This document shows, piece by piece, positions 14,431-24,272 of a stretch of 38,500 nucleotides of DNA. Location of the stretch: assembly GCF_007858275.1 (NCBI RefSeq), contig NZ_VFEV01000050.1:1-38500 (forward strand). The letters are read 5' to 3'. The translations under genes were made by a program, and so were the position numbers. Under the pieces are notes generated by a model, which was not told the origin of the DNA, did not search any database, and worked only from the letters and a program-made list of their open reading frames with translations. Position 1 is the stretch's first letter, and the number at the start of each line of letters is the position of its first letter. Origin of the DNA: Pseudomonas proteolytica. GTDB taxonomy: Bacteria > Pseudomonadota > Gammaproteobacteria > Pseudomonadales > Pseudomonadaceae.

Positions 14431-16650
14431 ATGAAAGCGTTCGGCAAAATCCTGGGTCTGGTACTTCTCGGGCTGTTGCTGATCATTGTGGCTCTGGGCT
14501 TTGCCCTGACTCACCTCTTCGATCCCAACGACTACAAAGACGAGATTCGCCAGATTGCCCGCGACAAGGCCCACATCGAGCTGACGCTCAATGGCGATAT
14601 CGGCTGGAGCCTGTTCCCCTGGCTGGGCCTGGAGCTGCATGAGGCCAGCGTGGCCACCCTGAACAACCCTGCCCAACCATTTGCCGACCTGCAGATGCTC
14701 GGCCTGTCGGTGCGCGTGCTGCCGCTGCTGCGCCGCGAAGTGCAAATGAGCGATGTACGCGTCGAGGGCCTGAACCTGCGCCTGACCCGCGACAAGCAAG
14801 GCCATGGCAACTGGGAAGATATCGGCAAGGCTGCGCCCGTTGCGGCTACCACCAGCGCCGAAGCGCCCGCCACGACTGCGCCGGCCACGACGCCCACGCC
14901 GGAGAAACCGGCCCAGCCGATCCGCCTGGACATCGACAGCCTCACGGTCAACAACGCCCGTATCGAGTACAACGACGAGCAGACCGGCAAGCAATTCAGC
15001 GCCGAAAGCATCCAACTGAGCACCGGTGCCGTGCATGAAGGCGCGAGCATTCCGGTCAAGCTCACCGCGTTCTTCGGCAGCAACCAGCCGGTCATGCGGG
15101 TCAAGAGCGAGCTCAATGGCGAGCTGCGTTTCGATCGCGCCCTCAAGCGCTATCAGTTCGAAGACATGAAAGTCGCCGGCGAAGCCACGGGCGAGCCTCT
15201 GCAAGGCAAGACCGTCACGTTTGCCACCCAGGGCCAGTTGCTGGTGGACCTGTCGGCAAACATTGCCGAGTGGACCGGCCTCAAGCTCTCGCTCAACCAA
15301 CTGCGGGCACTGGGCGAACTGAAGGTCCACGACCTGGATAAAACCCCACAGATCAGCGGCGCCCTGTCGATTGCCCAGTTTGACCTGGCCAAGTTCCTCG
15401 ACAGCGTCGGCCAACCGCTGCCAGCCATGGCCCCAGAGAGCCTGAGCAAGGTCGAGCTGGTCAGCCGCCTGCAAGGCACGCCGTCGAGCATGGCGCTGGA
15501 AGACCTCAACCTGAAAGTCGATGGCAGCACCTTCACCGGGCGCCTGGCGGTTGAAGACTTTGCCAAGCAATCCCTGCGCGTGCAGTTGAAGGCCGACACG
15601 TTCAACGCCGACCACTACTTGCCCGCCAAATCCGAAGCAGCCAACAGTGCCGCCGTCGCGCGCCAGGCCGAAGTGCAAAGCAGCGAAGCCGGGGCCATGG
15701 CCGCCGGCGGCACCACGCCGCTGCCGGATGCGCCGACCAAAGGCGCCTGGAGCACCGACAAGCTGCTGCCGCTGGCACGCCTGCGCACCCTGGATGTGAT
15801 TGCCGACCTGTCGTTCGGCCAATTGACCCTCAGCCAGTTGCCCATCGAGAACGCCACCCTCAAAGCCTCTGGCCAGGGCGGGCAACTCAAGCTCGACACC
15901 TTGAGCGGCGGCCTCTACAACGGCACCTTCCAGGCCAACGGCAACCTCGACGCCCGCGAAGATGTGCCGGTGTTGGCACTGCAGACCAAAATCAAGCAAG
16001 TGCCGGTCGAACGCATCCTGCAGGCCCAGGGCAAAACCCCGCCGGTCAAAGGCCAGATCACCCTCGACAGCAACCTGACGGGGCGCGGCAACAGCCAGAA
16101 GGCGCTGATCGACAGCCTCAACGGCACCGCCAGCTTTGTGATCAATAACGGCGTGCTGCTCAACGCCAATATCGAGCAACAGCTGTGCACCGGCATCGCC
16201 CTGCTCAATCGCAAGACCCTGGCCAGCGAACCGCGTGGCAAGGACACACCGTTCCAGGAGCTCAAGGGCAACCTGACCTTGCGTAACGGCGTGGCCAGCA
16301 ACCCGGACCTGAAAGTGCGGATCCCCGGCCTGACCGTCAACGGCAATGGCGACATTGACCTGCGCGTGCTGGGCATGGACTACCGTGTGGGCATCATTGT
16401 CGAGGGTGACAAGCGCGACATGCCGGACCCGGCCTGCCAGGTCGGCTCGAACTTCCGTGGCATCGAAGTCCCGCTGCGCTGCCGTGGGCCGCTGGAGCTG
16501 GGAGCCAAGGCCTGCCGCCTGGACAAGGACGGCCTGGGCCAGGTCGCCGCGAAAATGGCCGGCAATAAAATCAGCGAGAAACTTGAAGAGAAGCTCGACA
16601 AGGTCAATCCCAAGTTGAAAGACGCCCTCAAAGGCCTGTTCAACCGATGA
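14431..16650 (+). CDS. asmA: AsmA family protein
   Basis: AsmA-like proteins are inner-membrane-anchored periplasmic proteins of the bridge-like lipid-transfer superfamily, linked to outer-membrane assembly and lipid transport. The 739-aa product has an N-terminal membrane helix (about residues 8-27), then a long beta-rich region. Conserved pieces include FDPNDYKDEI, NGDIGWSLFPWLGL and a C-terminal GNGDIDLRVLGMDYRV. A Pro/Ala/Thr-rich linker lies near residues 150-170. AAGGA precedes the ATG. Its stop overlaps mutY by 4 nt (ATGA). Confidence 0.93.
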   Translation: MKAFGKILGLVLLGLLLIIVALGFALTHLFDPNDYKDEIRQIARDKAHIELTLNGDIGWSLFPWLGLELHEASVATLNNPAQPFADLQMLGLSVRVLPLLRREVQMSDVRVEGLNLRLTRDKQGHGNWEDIGKAAPVAATTSAEAPATTAPATTPTPEKPAQPIRLDIDSLTVNNARIEYNDEQTGKQFSAESIQLSTGAVHEGASIPVKLTAFFGSNQPVMRVKSELNGELRFDRALKRYQFEDMKVAGEATGEPLQGKTVTFATQGQLLVDLSANIAEWTGLKLSLNQLRALGELKVHDLDKTPQISGALSIAQFDLAKFLDSVGQPLPAMAPESLSKVELVSRLQGTPSSMALEDLNLKVDGSTFTGRLAVEDFAKQSLRVQLKADTFNADHYLPAKSEAANSAAVARQAEVQSSEAGAMAAGGTTPLPDAPTKGAWSTDKLLPLARLRTLDVIADLSFGQLTLSQLPIENATLKASGQGGQLKLDTLSGGLYNGTFQANGNLDAREDVPVLALQTKIKQVPVERILQAQGKTPPVKGQITLDSNLTGRGNSQKALIDSLNGTASFVINNGVLLNANIEQQLCTGIALLNRKTLASEPRGKDTPFQELKGNLTLRNGVASNPDLKVRIPGLTVNGNGDIDLRVLGMDYRVGIIVEGDKRDMPDPACQVGSNFRGIEVPLRCRGPLELGAKACRLDKDGLGQVAAKMAGNKISEKLEEKLDKVNPKLKDALKGLFNR

Positions 16651-17714
16651 GAAACGAGCAATTTTCTGCGGCCGTGCTCGACTGGTACGACCGCCACGGT
16701 CGCCATGACCTGCCTTGGCAACAGGGCATCACCCCTTACCGGGTGTGGGTCTCGGAAATCATGCTGCAACAGACCCAGGTCAGCACCGTGCTCAACTACT
16801 TCGACCGTTTCATGGCCTCGCTGCCAACGGTCGAAGCCCTGGCCGCCGCGCCAGAAGATGAAGTGCTGCACCTGTGGACCGGGCTGGGCTACTACACCCG
16901 GGCGCGCAACCTGCAAAAGACCGCGAAGATCGTCGTCGCCGAATACGGCGGCGAATTTCCTCGCGATGTAGAGAAGCTTACCGAACTGCCAGGCATCGGC
17001 CTGTCCACCGCCGGCGCCATCGCCAGCCTGAGCATGGGCCTGCGCGCACCGATCCTCGACGGCAACGTCAAACGCGTGCTGGCGCGCTTTACCGCCCAGG
17101 AAGGCTATCCGGGCGAACCCAAGGTGGCCAAGCAGCTGTGGGCCACCGCAGAGCGCTTTACCCCGCACGATCGCGTCAACGCCTACACCCAGGCGATGAT
17201 GGACATGGGCGCCACCCTCTGCACCCGCAGCAAGCCCAGTTGCCTGCTGTGCCCCCTGGAAAAGGGCTGCGAAGCGCACATGCTGGGCCTGGAAACCCGC
17301 TACCCGATCCCCAAGCCCCGCAAGACCATCCCGCAAAAGCGCACACTGATGCCCTTGCTGGCCAACCATGAGGGCGCGATCCTGCTTTACCGTCGCCCGT
17401 CTACAGGCCTGTGGGGCGGGCTGTGGAGCTTGCCGGAACTGGACGACCTGAACGATCTGGAACACCTGGCCAACCAGCACTCGCTGGCGCTGGGCAAGCA
17501 GCAGGAGCTGCCGGGGCTGGTCCACACTTTCAGCCACTTCCAACTGGCTATCGAACCCTGGCTGGTGCAAGTCGAGGAATCGGCCCATCACGTGGCCGAG
17601 GCCGACTGGCTCTGGTATAACCTCGCCACCCCGCCGCGCCTGGGCCTTGCCGCCCCGGTGAAAAAACTGCTGAAGCGCGCGGCCGACGTATTGAACGCAG
17701 GAGTTTCGTCATGA
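16647..17714 (+). CDS. mutY: Adenine DNA glycosylase MutY
   Basis: MutY excises adenine paired with 8-oxoguanine and so prevents G:C to T:A changes. The 355-aa product has Glu37 in SEIMLQQTQV, the helix-hairpin-helix LPGIGLSTAGAIAS, the catalytic Asp in ILDGNVKRV, the [4Fe-4S] ligands C-x6-C-x2-C-x5-C (CTRSKPSCLLCPLEKGC) and a C-terminal NUDIX-like domain that recognises 8-oxoG (TGLWGGLWSLPE). ATGA overlaps occur at both ends, with asmA and yggX, so the three genes form one tightly coupled operon. Confidence 0.97.
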   Translation: MRNEQFSAAVLDWYDRHGRHDLPWQQGITPYRVWVSEIMLQQTQVSTVLNYFDRFMASLPTVEALAAAPEDEVLHLWTGLGYYTRARNLQKTAKIVVAEYGGEFPRDVEKLTELPGIGLSTAGAIASLSMGLRAPILDGNVKRVLARFTAQEGYPGEPKVAKQLWATAERFTPHDRVNAYTQAMMDMGATLCTRSKPSCLLCPLEKGCEAHMLGLETRYPIPKPRKTIPQKRTLMPLLANHEGAILLYRRPSTGLWGGLWSLPELDDLNDLEHLANQHSLALGKQQELPGLVHTFSHFQLAIEPWLVQVEESAHHVAEADWLWYNLATPPRLGLAAPVKKLLKRAADVLNAGVSS

Positions 17715-17983
17715 CCCGCACCATCATGTGCCGCAAATACCACAAAGAACTGCCCGCCCTGGAGCGCGCCCCATTTCCGGGGCCCAAGGGCCAAGACATT
17801 TTCGATTACGTTTCCGCCCAGGCCTGGGCCGACTGGCAGAAGCACCAGACCCTGCTGATCAACGAAAAACGCCTGAACATGATGAACGCCGAAGACCGCA
17901 AATATCTGCAGGGCGAAATGGACAAGTACTTTTCCGGCGAGGATTACGCCAAGGCTGACGGCTACGTGCCGCCTGCTCAATAA
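17711..17983 (+). CDS. yggX: Fe(2+)-trafficking / oxidative-damage protection protein YggX
   Basis: The 90-aa cytosolic protein has the family motif MCRKYHKELPALERAPFPGP with its single conserved cysteine. Family members protect Fe-S clusters against oxidants and may move iron. Its ATG overlaps the mutY stop (ATGA). The pairing with MutY, an Fe-S enzyme, is conserved across gammaproteobacteria. No T-rich terminator follows directly. Confidence 0.96.
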   Translation: MTRTIMCRKYHKELPALERAPFPGPKGQDIFDYVSAQAWADWQKHQTLLINEKRLNMMNAEDRKYLQGEMDKYFSGEDYAKADGYVPPAQ

Positions 17984-18047
17984 TTGAGCAAAAACCGGGG
18001 TTGGCACGTAAGCGACGGTAATAATTAAATATTTTTTGAAAACTTGC

Positions 18048-18076
18048 TTGACGACCCCCTGAAAAACCCGTTTAAT
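18048..18076 (+). promoter_or_regulatory. Sigma-70 promoter of tRNA-Phe
   Basis: TTGACG (18048-18053), a 17-nt spacer and TTTAAT (18071-18076) are followed by the GC-rich discriminator GCGCCCC. Such a discriminator is typical of stringently controlled stable-RNA promoters. The start would fall a few nt before the tRNA. Confidence 0.85.
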
Positions 18077-18086
18077 GCGCCCCGTT

Positions 18087-18162
18087 GCCCAGATAGCTCA
18101 GTCGGTAGAGCAGGGGATTGAAAATCCCCGTGTCGGCGGTTCGATTCCGTCTCTGGGCACCA
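18087..18162 (+). tRNA. tRNA-Phe (GAA)
   Basis: The 76-nt tRNA has its CCA encoded. The acceptor GCCCAGA pairs with TCTGGGC, the anticodon GAA lies at 18120-18122 in loop TTGAAAA, and the T loop is TTCGATT. Its place after yggX matches P. aeruginosa. Confidence 0.98.
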
Positions 18163-18206
18163 CTAATTAGTTTCAGGTGGTGCAAACGTCATCTGAAACA
18201 CACAAG

Positions 18207-18230
18207 AAACCCGCCTAGTGCGGGTTTTTT
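18207..18230 (+). terminator. Rho-independent terminator of tRNA-Phe
   Basis: The stem AAACCCGC (18207-18214) pairs with GCGGGTTT (18220-18227) around CTAGT and continues into a T6 run (18225-18230). Confidence 0.92.
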
Positions 18231-18367
18231 GTTGCCTGCGATTTAGTACGCCACACCGCCCTGGTTACATTCAGGTTAACGCCAAGCCTCGTTGGCACCC
18301 GATGTGTTATTTATCGCGCTGCTCAACCGTCTAGCCTTAATCCAATCTTCAGCAAGGTAGTTACTTC

Positions 18368-19036
18368 ATGACCCGGTACTTGTTCTGCACGCTGTTAATG
18401 CTGACAGCGCTGCTCAGCGGATGCGCCACGACGATGGACGTCGCGATCAACGCAACCCCAGACCCGGACTATCACTTTGACCGACAGGCGCCAGTGCTGG
18501 TGACGTCGGTGGGCGGCAATAACGAGAACGCGCTCAACGCCCGCTACTATCTGCGCGATATGGTCAGCGCCATGAAGGACCAGGGCTTTCGCCAGGTCTA
18601 TACCGACATGACCCTGCCCAAGAACCTGGCACCGAAAATCACGATCACCCTGGACGTCGACAGCCACCAGGTGACTTATCGCTATACCGCCACCGACTAT
18701 GGCCAGGTGCCAACCAGCACCTCCACTGTGTGCAAGAACAGCAAGAAAAAAAGCGACCAGATGATCTGCACCAGCACACCCAACACCACCTATGGCCCGG
18801 TGGGCAGCTCGGAGCGCACCGGCTACACCACCCTCACCACGTTCACCGCCACGGCCCGGGACGAAGCGAGCAAACGCGCGGTGTACCTGCTGCGAGTGAC
18901 GTCCTACAACGAGGACTGCCAGGCTGCCAAGGTCGAGGCCTTTCTGGTACAGCAGGGCCTGCAGAACCTGAATTTCCAGGATCGCGTACAGCGCAACTAC
19001 AGCGTCACGATGCCTGAAGGGTATCGCTGCAAATAA
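18368..19036 (+). CDS. Predicted outer-membrane lipoprotein of unknown function
   Basis: The 222-aa product has a type II signal peptide with lipobox LLSGC at about residues 15-19, so it is expected to be lipidated in the envelope. The mature part carries a conserved-looking core (VLVTSVGGNNENALNARYYL) and a beta-rich body that resembles DUF4136-like lipoproteins only loosely. Four further cysteines in the C-terminal half (CK, MIC, EDC, YRC) could form disulfides. AAGGTAG precedes the ATG. It is monocistronic, between tRNA-Phe and the siderophore receptor. No function is assigned. Confidence 0.8.
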   Translation: MTRYLFCTLLMLTALLSGCATTMDVAINATPDPDYHFDRQAPVLVTSVGGNNENALNARYYLRDMVSAMKDQGFRQVYTDMTLPKNLAPKITITLDVDSHQVTYRYTATDYGQVPTSTSTVCKNSKKKSDQMICTSTPNTTYGPVGSSERTGYTTLTTFTATARDEASKRAVYLLRVTSYNEDCQAAKVEAFLVQQGLQNLNFQDRVQRNYSVTMPEGYRCK

Positions 19037-19200
19037 TCCCTCCATGATGAAGGTCACTTCGGAGTCAGCGGTCTGGGGGCCCAACCCAGGATCAAAGACT
19101 CCGCAACCTTGATTGCTCCCTCCCCGCGCAAGACCACCCTGCCGCCCCTCCCATCGACTGCCTCCGCCAAAAAGCCAGGATTGACCGGCATCTAGCGTTG

Positions 19201-19223
19201 CTAATAGCAATTATTATCATTTA
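19201..19223. promoter_or_regulatory. Fur box upstream of the TonB-dependent receptor
   Basis: The minus-strand sequence AATGATAATAATTGCTATT closely follows the Fur consensus GATAATGATAATCATTATC. It lies about 55-75 nt before the receptor start, in an AT-rich patch unlike its surroundings, where it would overlap the promoter. Iron repression is expected. Confidence 0.75.
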
Positions 19224-19277
19224 AGCTGCGCGCAAAATATCCTCCCCCCGCATCACTAAAATAATTAAGGAGCTGCA

Positions 19278-21422
19278 ATGCCCTCTGCACGCGAGCCAGG
19301 TTCATGGTTGAAGGCGCTCGGCCTTGCCCCCTTCGGATTCGCTTCGATGCTGGTCCCGGTCGCAGAAGCGGCCCAGGAAACAGGCCAGCTCGAACTGCCC
19401 AGCCAAAGTATTACGGCCACTGCCTCAGAGGAAACGGCGGACGGCCCGATCAAAGGCTATGTCGCCAAGCGCAGTGCAACGGGTGCCAAGACCGACACTC
19501 CGATTACTGAGATCCCCCAGTCGATTTCCGTCATCAGCGCCGACCGTATGCGTGATCAGGGCGCGCTGACCGTGCAAGACGCCTTGCGCTATGTGGCCGG
19601 GGTGCGCGCCGAAACCTTCGGGCTGGATAGCCGGGGAGACTGGTCGAAAGTGCGAGGCAGCTCACCTGCCCTGTTCCTTGATGGCTTACAGCAGAGCTTC
19701 GGCACTTACACCAACGTGCGCACCGACCCCTTCACCCTGGAACGCCTTGAAGTGCTCACGGGCCCGGCGTCGATGCTTTATGGGCAAAGCCCGGTGGGGG
19801 GCCTGATCAACCAGGTCAGCAAACGCCCCAAGGCCGAACAACACACCGAACTGCAACTGCAGTATGGCAATTACAACCGCAAGCAGGTCGCCGTCGACAC
19901 CACGGGTTCCCTGAACCCACAAGGCACGCTGCTGTACCGGCTGGTGGCAATTCAGCGCGACAGCGACACTCAGGTTGATCACGTCAAAGATAACCGCCAG
20001 GTCCTGATGCCATCGCTGACCTGGCGCCCCACCGAAGATATCGACTGGACCCTACTGGCCAACATCCAGCGCGATGACAGCGGCTCCACCACGCAGTTCT
20101 TTCCACACAAAGGCACGGTCTGGAATGCGCCCTATGGCCGGATCCACAGCAACCGGTTCGCCAGCGAGCCAGGATTCGACGAGTACGACAGCGACCAGAC
20201 AGCCCTGACGTCGCAATTCTCGTGGCACGTGAACGACACATGGACGCTGCGACAAAACCTGCGCTGGCAGAAAAGCAAAGTCAGCTACCAGTCGATTTAT
20301 GCGAAGTTCGCCAGAAACCCACCGTTTAACGCCGACAACCAGACCCTCGACCGCGTGTATTACGTTTCCAAACCAGAGGTAAAAGTCTGGGTCGCCGACC
20401 AAAACGCCGAGGCCCGATTCGACACCGGCCCGCTACAACACACGCTGCTGCTGGGGGGCGACTACCAGCACGCTGTCTCCAACCGCGACGGCGCCAGCGG
20501 CGCGGCAACACCACTGAACGTGTACGACCCGGTGTATGGCACCTTTGATCCCTCTATCATTCGCCTCACCGCAGACCCGGAACAACGGGTCATGCAGCGC
20601 GGGCTCTATGCCCAGGACCAGATCAAATACGAGCAGTGGTTACTGACCCTTGGCCTGCGCAAGGATTGGGCCTCCAGCCAGACCCAAGGCAAGGCCCAGC
20701 AGAAAGATGACAAGGTGACCGGCCGCGTGGGCCTGACCTATCTGTTCGACAATGGCATAGCGCCCTACTTGAGCTACAGCGAATCATTCCAGCCCCAGAT
20801 CGGCCTCAACCAGCGAACGCTTGACCCCTACGTACCGCTCAAGGGCAAACAGTGGGAGTTGGGTGTGAAATATCAGCCCGTTGGCAGCAACAGTCTCTAT
20901 ACCGCTGCGGTGTATGACATTCGCGAGCAGAACCGACGCATGCCCGACCCACTGGATGCGATGAACACCCTGCAAAGTGGGGAAACCCGCGCCCGTGGCC
21001 TGGAGCTCGAAGCATTGGTAACGGTCACGCCCGACTGGGACCTGATTGGTACCTACAGCTATACCGACACCACCGTGCTCAAGGGCTCACCCGCCGAACA
21101 AGGCAAACGCCTGGCCAGTGTTCCAGAGAACATGGCCTCGGTCTGGAGCCAGCATCGGTTCAGCATCGGCGATATATCCGGGTTCAGTGTCGGTGCAGGT
21201 GTTCGCTATGTAGGAACAAGCTGGGATGGCGCCGACCGACTGAAAACGCCATCTACCACCCTGGTGGATGCGATGCTCGGGTACCGATACCAGAACTGGA
21301 ACCTGACCCTCAACGCGACCAATCTTGAAGACAAGACCTACTACACGACATGCCTGGCGCGAGGCGACTGCTTCATCGGCAACCGTCGTACGCTCGTCGG
21401 TACGCTGGCCTACAACTTTTGA
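19278..21422 (+). CDS. TonB-dependent ferric-siderophore receptor, hydroxamate type
   Basis: The 714-aa outer-membrane receptor has a signal region, a plug domain (about 70-200: TEIPQSISVISADRMRDQG, LERLEVLTGPASMLYGQSPVGGLINQVSKRP) and a 22-strand barrel ending in the terminal aromatic LAYNF. No N-terminal STN signalling domain is present, so it is a plain transporter. The plug sequence and a late CLARGDCF cysteine pair resemble FhuA/FoxA/FiuA-type receptors for ferrichrome or ferrioxamine; the exact ligand is inferred. AAGGAG lies 6 nt before the ATG and a Fur box lies upstream. There is no adjacent siderophore synthesis or sigma/anti-sigma pair, so it probably takes xenosiderophores. Confidence 0.9.
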   Translation: MPSAREPGSWLKALGLAPFGFASMLVPVAEAAQETGQLELPSQSITATASEETADGPIKGYVAKRSATGAKTDTPITEIPQSISVISADRMRDQGALTVQDALRYVAGVRAETFGLDSRGDWSKVRGSSPALFLDGLQQSFGTYTNVRTDPFTLERLEVLTGPASMLYGQSPVGGLINQVSKRPKAEQHTELQLQYGNYNRKQVAVDTTGSLNPQGTLLYRLVAIQRDSDTQVDHVKDNRQVLMPSLTWRPTEDIDWTLLANIQRDDSGSTTQFFPHKGTVWNAPYGRIHSNRFASEPGFDEYDSDQTALTSQFSWHVNDTWTLRQNLRWQKSKVSYQSIYAKFARNPPFNADNQTLDRVYYVSKPEVKVWVADQNAEARFDTGPLQHTLLLGGDYQHAVSNRDGASGAATPLNVYDPVYGTFDPSIIRLTADPEQRVMQRGLYAQDQIKYEQWLLTLGLRKDWASSQTQGKAQQKDDKVTGRVGLTYLFDNGIAPYLSYSESFQPQIGLNQRTLDPYVPLKGKQWELGVKYQPVGSNSLYTAAVYDIREQNRRMPDPLDAMNTLQSGETRARGLELEALVTVTPDWDLIGTYSYTDTTVLKGSPAEQGKRLASVPENMASVWSQHRFSIGDISGFSVGAGVRYVGTSWDGADRLKTPSTTLVDAMLGYRYQNWNLTLNATNLEDKTYYTTCLARGDCFIGNRRTLVGTLAYNF

Positions 21423-21435
21423 TCGAGCTTTAAGA

Positions 21436-23076
21436 TCACGGCACGCGAAACACCAGCAGCGGTTTGTCATTGAGCCGCCCATTGAACGCTGGAGCCAGGT
21501 GCTCCAGCGGCGTGCCCTGCAGCAGTTGGGTTTCCTTGCGCGCGACGATGAGCCAGGACGAGCGCGGCAGCGCGCTCAGTTGCGCAAGGTCGTCACGCCC
21601 GACAAACAGCGGCTGCTCGTCATGGTCCAGGTTCATGATGTAGCGAATGGCCCAGGTGTCCTTGCCGAGGTCGAGAAACACCAGCGGCCCGGGGTTCTCG
21701 GCCCGCAGGGTCTGCACCGCCCGCACAAAGGTTTTGGTGTCGAACTGCAGATCCTTGGCCGGCTCGACGACCGTCACCAGTACCAGCCATTGAGTGGCCA
21801 GAGCAATCAGGCTGAGCACCACCAATCGCGCTCCCACGCGGCCGCGCCAACGGCGCCAGGCAAGCACCGCCGCCAGTTGCAGGACGATCAGCAGCGCAAT
21901 CAGCCCCGGCACCGAAACATCCGGCCAGTAACCATGCTTGCTCCACAGCTGCCGGCAGACCACTACCACGACAGCCCCCAGCAGCGGCAGGATCGCCACC
22001 AGCCACTCATAACCCCGACGCACGCCAAGCAACCAACCCCGGGCCTGAAGCAGCCCATAGGCCGCCACAGCGGCAAACATCGGGACCATGGGCACGATGT
22101 AGTAGGCGCGTTTGAAGTTCGGCACCGACAACCCCAGCAGGATCATCAAGCCACAACCAGCCAGGCGCAGCATCAGTTGCACATCGGCATCGTCATTGCG
22201 CGTCGACCAGGTGTGACGCAGGGCAATCAACGTCGCGAGCGCCAGCGGTATCACCGGGAAATAACGATACAGACTCAGTTGCAGGTAGAAGTAGAACGGT
22301 TCGCCGCTCTCATCGAGGCGACCGGCCACCTGCATCTTCAGCACCTCATCGGCAAACCCTTCACCACCGCTGATCCGCGCCAGCTTCAGCAGCACCCACC
22401 CACAGGCCAGAAGCAGGACCAGGCCGATTACGCCGTGGGCAACGACCTTTTTCAGTAAGCGAATCTTCTCTTCTCGCGAGCCAGCAGGCCCCAGCACCCA
22501 ATACACACAGGCCACCCCACAGACTTCGATCAGCCCCAAAGGGCCCCGAATGGCAAACGCCGCCACGAACAAGGGAAAGATTGCGTATTGACGCAGCTTT
22601 GAGCCCAAACGCTCGCCGGTATGCAGCAGGTAGAAGCACCCAAGACACAGCAGGGAGACCATCTGATCCAGACACACCGAGCGCGACTTCTCGAGCAATT
22701 GCGCCGTCGACGCCGTGAGCAATACCGTCAGCAACGCCCACGCCCGACCCGAAGGCACCAGCAAACGGTAGATCAGCGCCATGACCCCGGCCGATGCCAG
22801 GGCAGTGGGCAAGACGTTAGCCAGGTCGTTGGGCGCACCGAACAGCCGGGCAAAGAGCAGGCTGAAATAGGTCGCGGTACCTGGGTAATCCGGGTAAGGC
22901 TCACCGTAGGTGGTGGGGAAGAATCTCGCACCGTGGCGAAACATCTCCTGCATGAACACCGCCCAGCGTCCGTCAAACCCTTGCGGCTGTTGGTCCCAGA
23001 TGCCTAGCGTAAATAGCAACAAGGCCGCCAGGAAAATACCCAGGGCCTCCAGACGAAAACGCGTGCGGTGTTCCAT
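21436..23076 (-). CDS. ArnT/PMT-like membrane glycosyltransferase
   Basis: The 546-aa integral membrane protein has about 11-12 hydrophobic segments. The first periplasmic loop (FDGRWAVFMQEMFRHG at about 34-49, then PDYPGTATYFSLLFARLFG) is typical of GT39/GT83-type enzymes that use polyprenyl-phosphate sugars, where an acidic residue in this loop is catalytic. It has a C-terminal periplasmic domain after the last helix (about 440-546). The donor and acceptor are unknown; modification of lipid A or another glycan is possible. It is convergent with the receptor gene, 13 nt apart, with no clear terminator between them. Confidence 0.8.
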   Translation of the reverse strand: MEHRTRFRLEALGIFLAALLLFTLGIWDQQPQGFDGRWAVFMQEMFRHGARFFPTTYGEPYPDYPGTATYFSLLFARLFGAPNDLANVLPTALASAGVMALIYRLLVPSGRAWALLTVLLTASTAQLLEKSRSVCLDQMVSLLCLGCFYLLHTGERLGSKLRQYAIFPLFVAAFAIRGPLGLIEVCGVACVYWVLGPAGSREEKIRLLKKVVAHGVIGLVLLLACGWVLLKLARISGGEGFADEVLKMQVAGRLDESGEPFYFYLQLSLYRYFPVIPLALATLIALRHTWSTRNDDADVQLMLRLAGCGLMILLGLSVPNFKRAYYIVPMVPMFAAVAAYGLLQARGWLLGVRRGYEWLVAILPLLGAVVVVVCRQLWSKHGYWPDVSVPGLIALLIVLQLAAVLAWRRWRGRVGARLVVLSLIALATQWLVLVTVVEPAKDLQFDTKTFVRAVQTLRAENPGPLVFLDLGKDTWAIRYIMNLDHDEQPLFVGRDDLAQLSALPRSSWLIVARKETQLLQGTPLEHLAPAFNGRLNDKPLLVFRVP

Positions 23077-23293
23077 GCTTTAACCTGCCAGGCCGGGGGA
23101 AATGCTGGCGTATATTGCCGGCAGCACGGCTGAATCACGCCTGAACCAAATGCAACAATCCCTCACCACCGATCGGCATTCACACTTAAAGATTACGGGC
23201 CTTTGCCCGTCGATTTTGTTAGCGTCAACTCCCAATAAAAACTGCGCACGGGCAGCCCATGCCCCATCGAAAGCGCATGGATCGAGGCCCGTC

Positions 23294-24202
23294 ATGAACC
23301 TGCCCACCCGCCTTCACCCCGAGGCATTCCGCGAGCCCGCCGCCGATAGCTACCCCATCGGCGGCTTCACCTGGCGCCATATCCGCACCGATATCGCACG
23401 CCCGGTGGTGATCATCAACGCCGCCACCTCGGTGCGCTGCCGGCACTATTCGCGCTTTGCCGACTACCTGTTTGCCAACGGTTTTGATGTGATCACCTAC
23501 GACTATCGCGGCATTGGCGAATCGCGCAGCGGCTCATTGCGTGGGTTCAAGGCCTCGTGGTCGGACTGGGGCCGGCTGGATTTCGAGGCCATCTTGCAGC
23601 GTGCGCAGCGAGAGTTTGCCGGGCAACCCATTGATGTAGTCGGCCACAGCTTCGGCGGCTGTGCGGCCGGGCTCGGGGCGTCGGGGGCGGCGATCAGGCG
23701 CTTGGTGACTGTGGGGGCGCAGTTTGCGTACTGGCGTGACTATCAAGCGAGCGGCCGCTGGCGGATGTTTGCCAAGTGGCATCTGGTGATGCCGCTGGTG
23801 ACCGCCGTATGCGGGTATTTCCCGGGCAAGCGCCTGGGCTGGCTGGAAGACACACCTGCCGGTGTCGTGCGCGACTGGAGCACGCCCACGCCCACCTACC
23901 AGACACGGCCTAGCGGGCGCGCGTTGGGCGAGCTGCCCTTTGCCCGGGTGAAGGCACAGATCCTGGCGATCAGCATCAGCGACGACCCGTTTGGCACGGT
24001 ACCCGCCATTGAGCGTCTGCTGAATTACTTCCAGGCCAGCGAGCGCACGCACTTGCGGATTGCGCCGAGGGATATTGGCGAAGAAGCCGTCGGGCATTTC
24101 GCGTTTTTCCGTAGTGAATATGAAGATCGCTTATGGCCGATTGCACTGGCGTGGCTGCAACACGGCCAGCTCGCGGCCGACACGCCGGGAGCGCGACTGT
24201 AG
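23294..24202 (+). CDS. Alpha/beta hydrolase
   Basis: The 302-aa cytosolic serine hydrolase of the S33/COG4757 type has the oxyanion region YDYRGIGES (about 69-77), nucleophile Ser119 in the elbow GHSFGG, and a late His in GHFAFF. The substrate is unknown. The frame is open to 23102, but ATG 23294 (MNLPTRLHPEAF) has GAGG 7 nt upstream, and the upstream residues show no conserved features. It is followed after 70 nt by a small hypothetical gene on the same strand. Confidence 0.82.
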   Translation: MNLPTRLHPEAFREPAADSYPIGGFTWRHIRTDIARPVVIINAATSVRCRHYSRFADYLFANGFDVITYDYRGIGESRSGSLRGFKASWSDWGRLDFEAILQRAQREFAGQPIDVVGHSFGGCAAGLGASGAAIRRLVTVGAQFAYWRDYQASGRWRMFAKWHLVMPLVTAVCGYFPGKRLGWLEDTPAGVVRDWSTPTPTYQTRPSGRALGELPFARVKAQILAISISDDPFGTVPAIERLLNYFQASERTHLRIAPRDIGEEAVGHFAFFRSEYEDRLWPIALAWLQHGQLAADTPGARL

Positions 24203-24272
24203 AAACCCTTGGGATTTCGCCCGACCTGCGCTTCAATACGCCACCCAGATCCTGAACCAAGGACGTGAGCCC

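Noticed and set aside
23193..23220. Hairpin ACGGGC-CTTT-GCCCGT followed by T-rich bases, possible terminator
   Set aside because: It lies between divergent genes where no upstream plus-strand transcript is expected; a leader structure is as likely, so no call was made.
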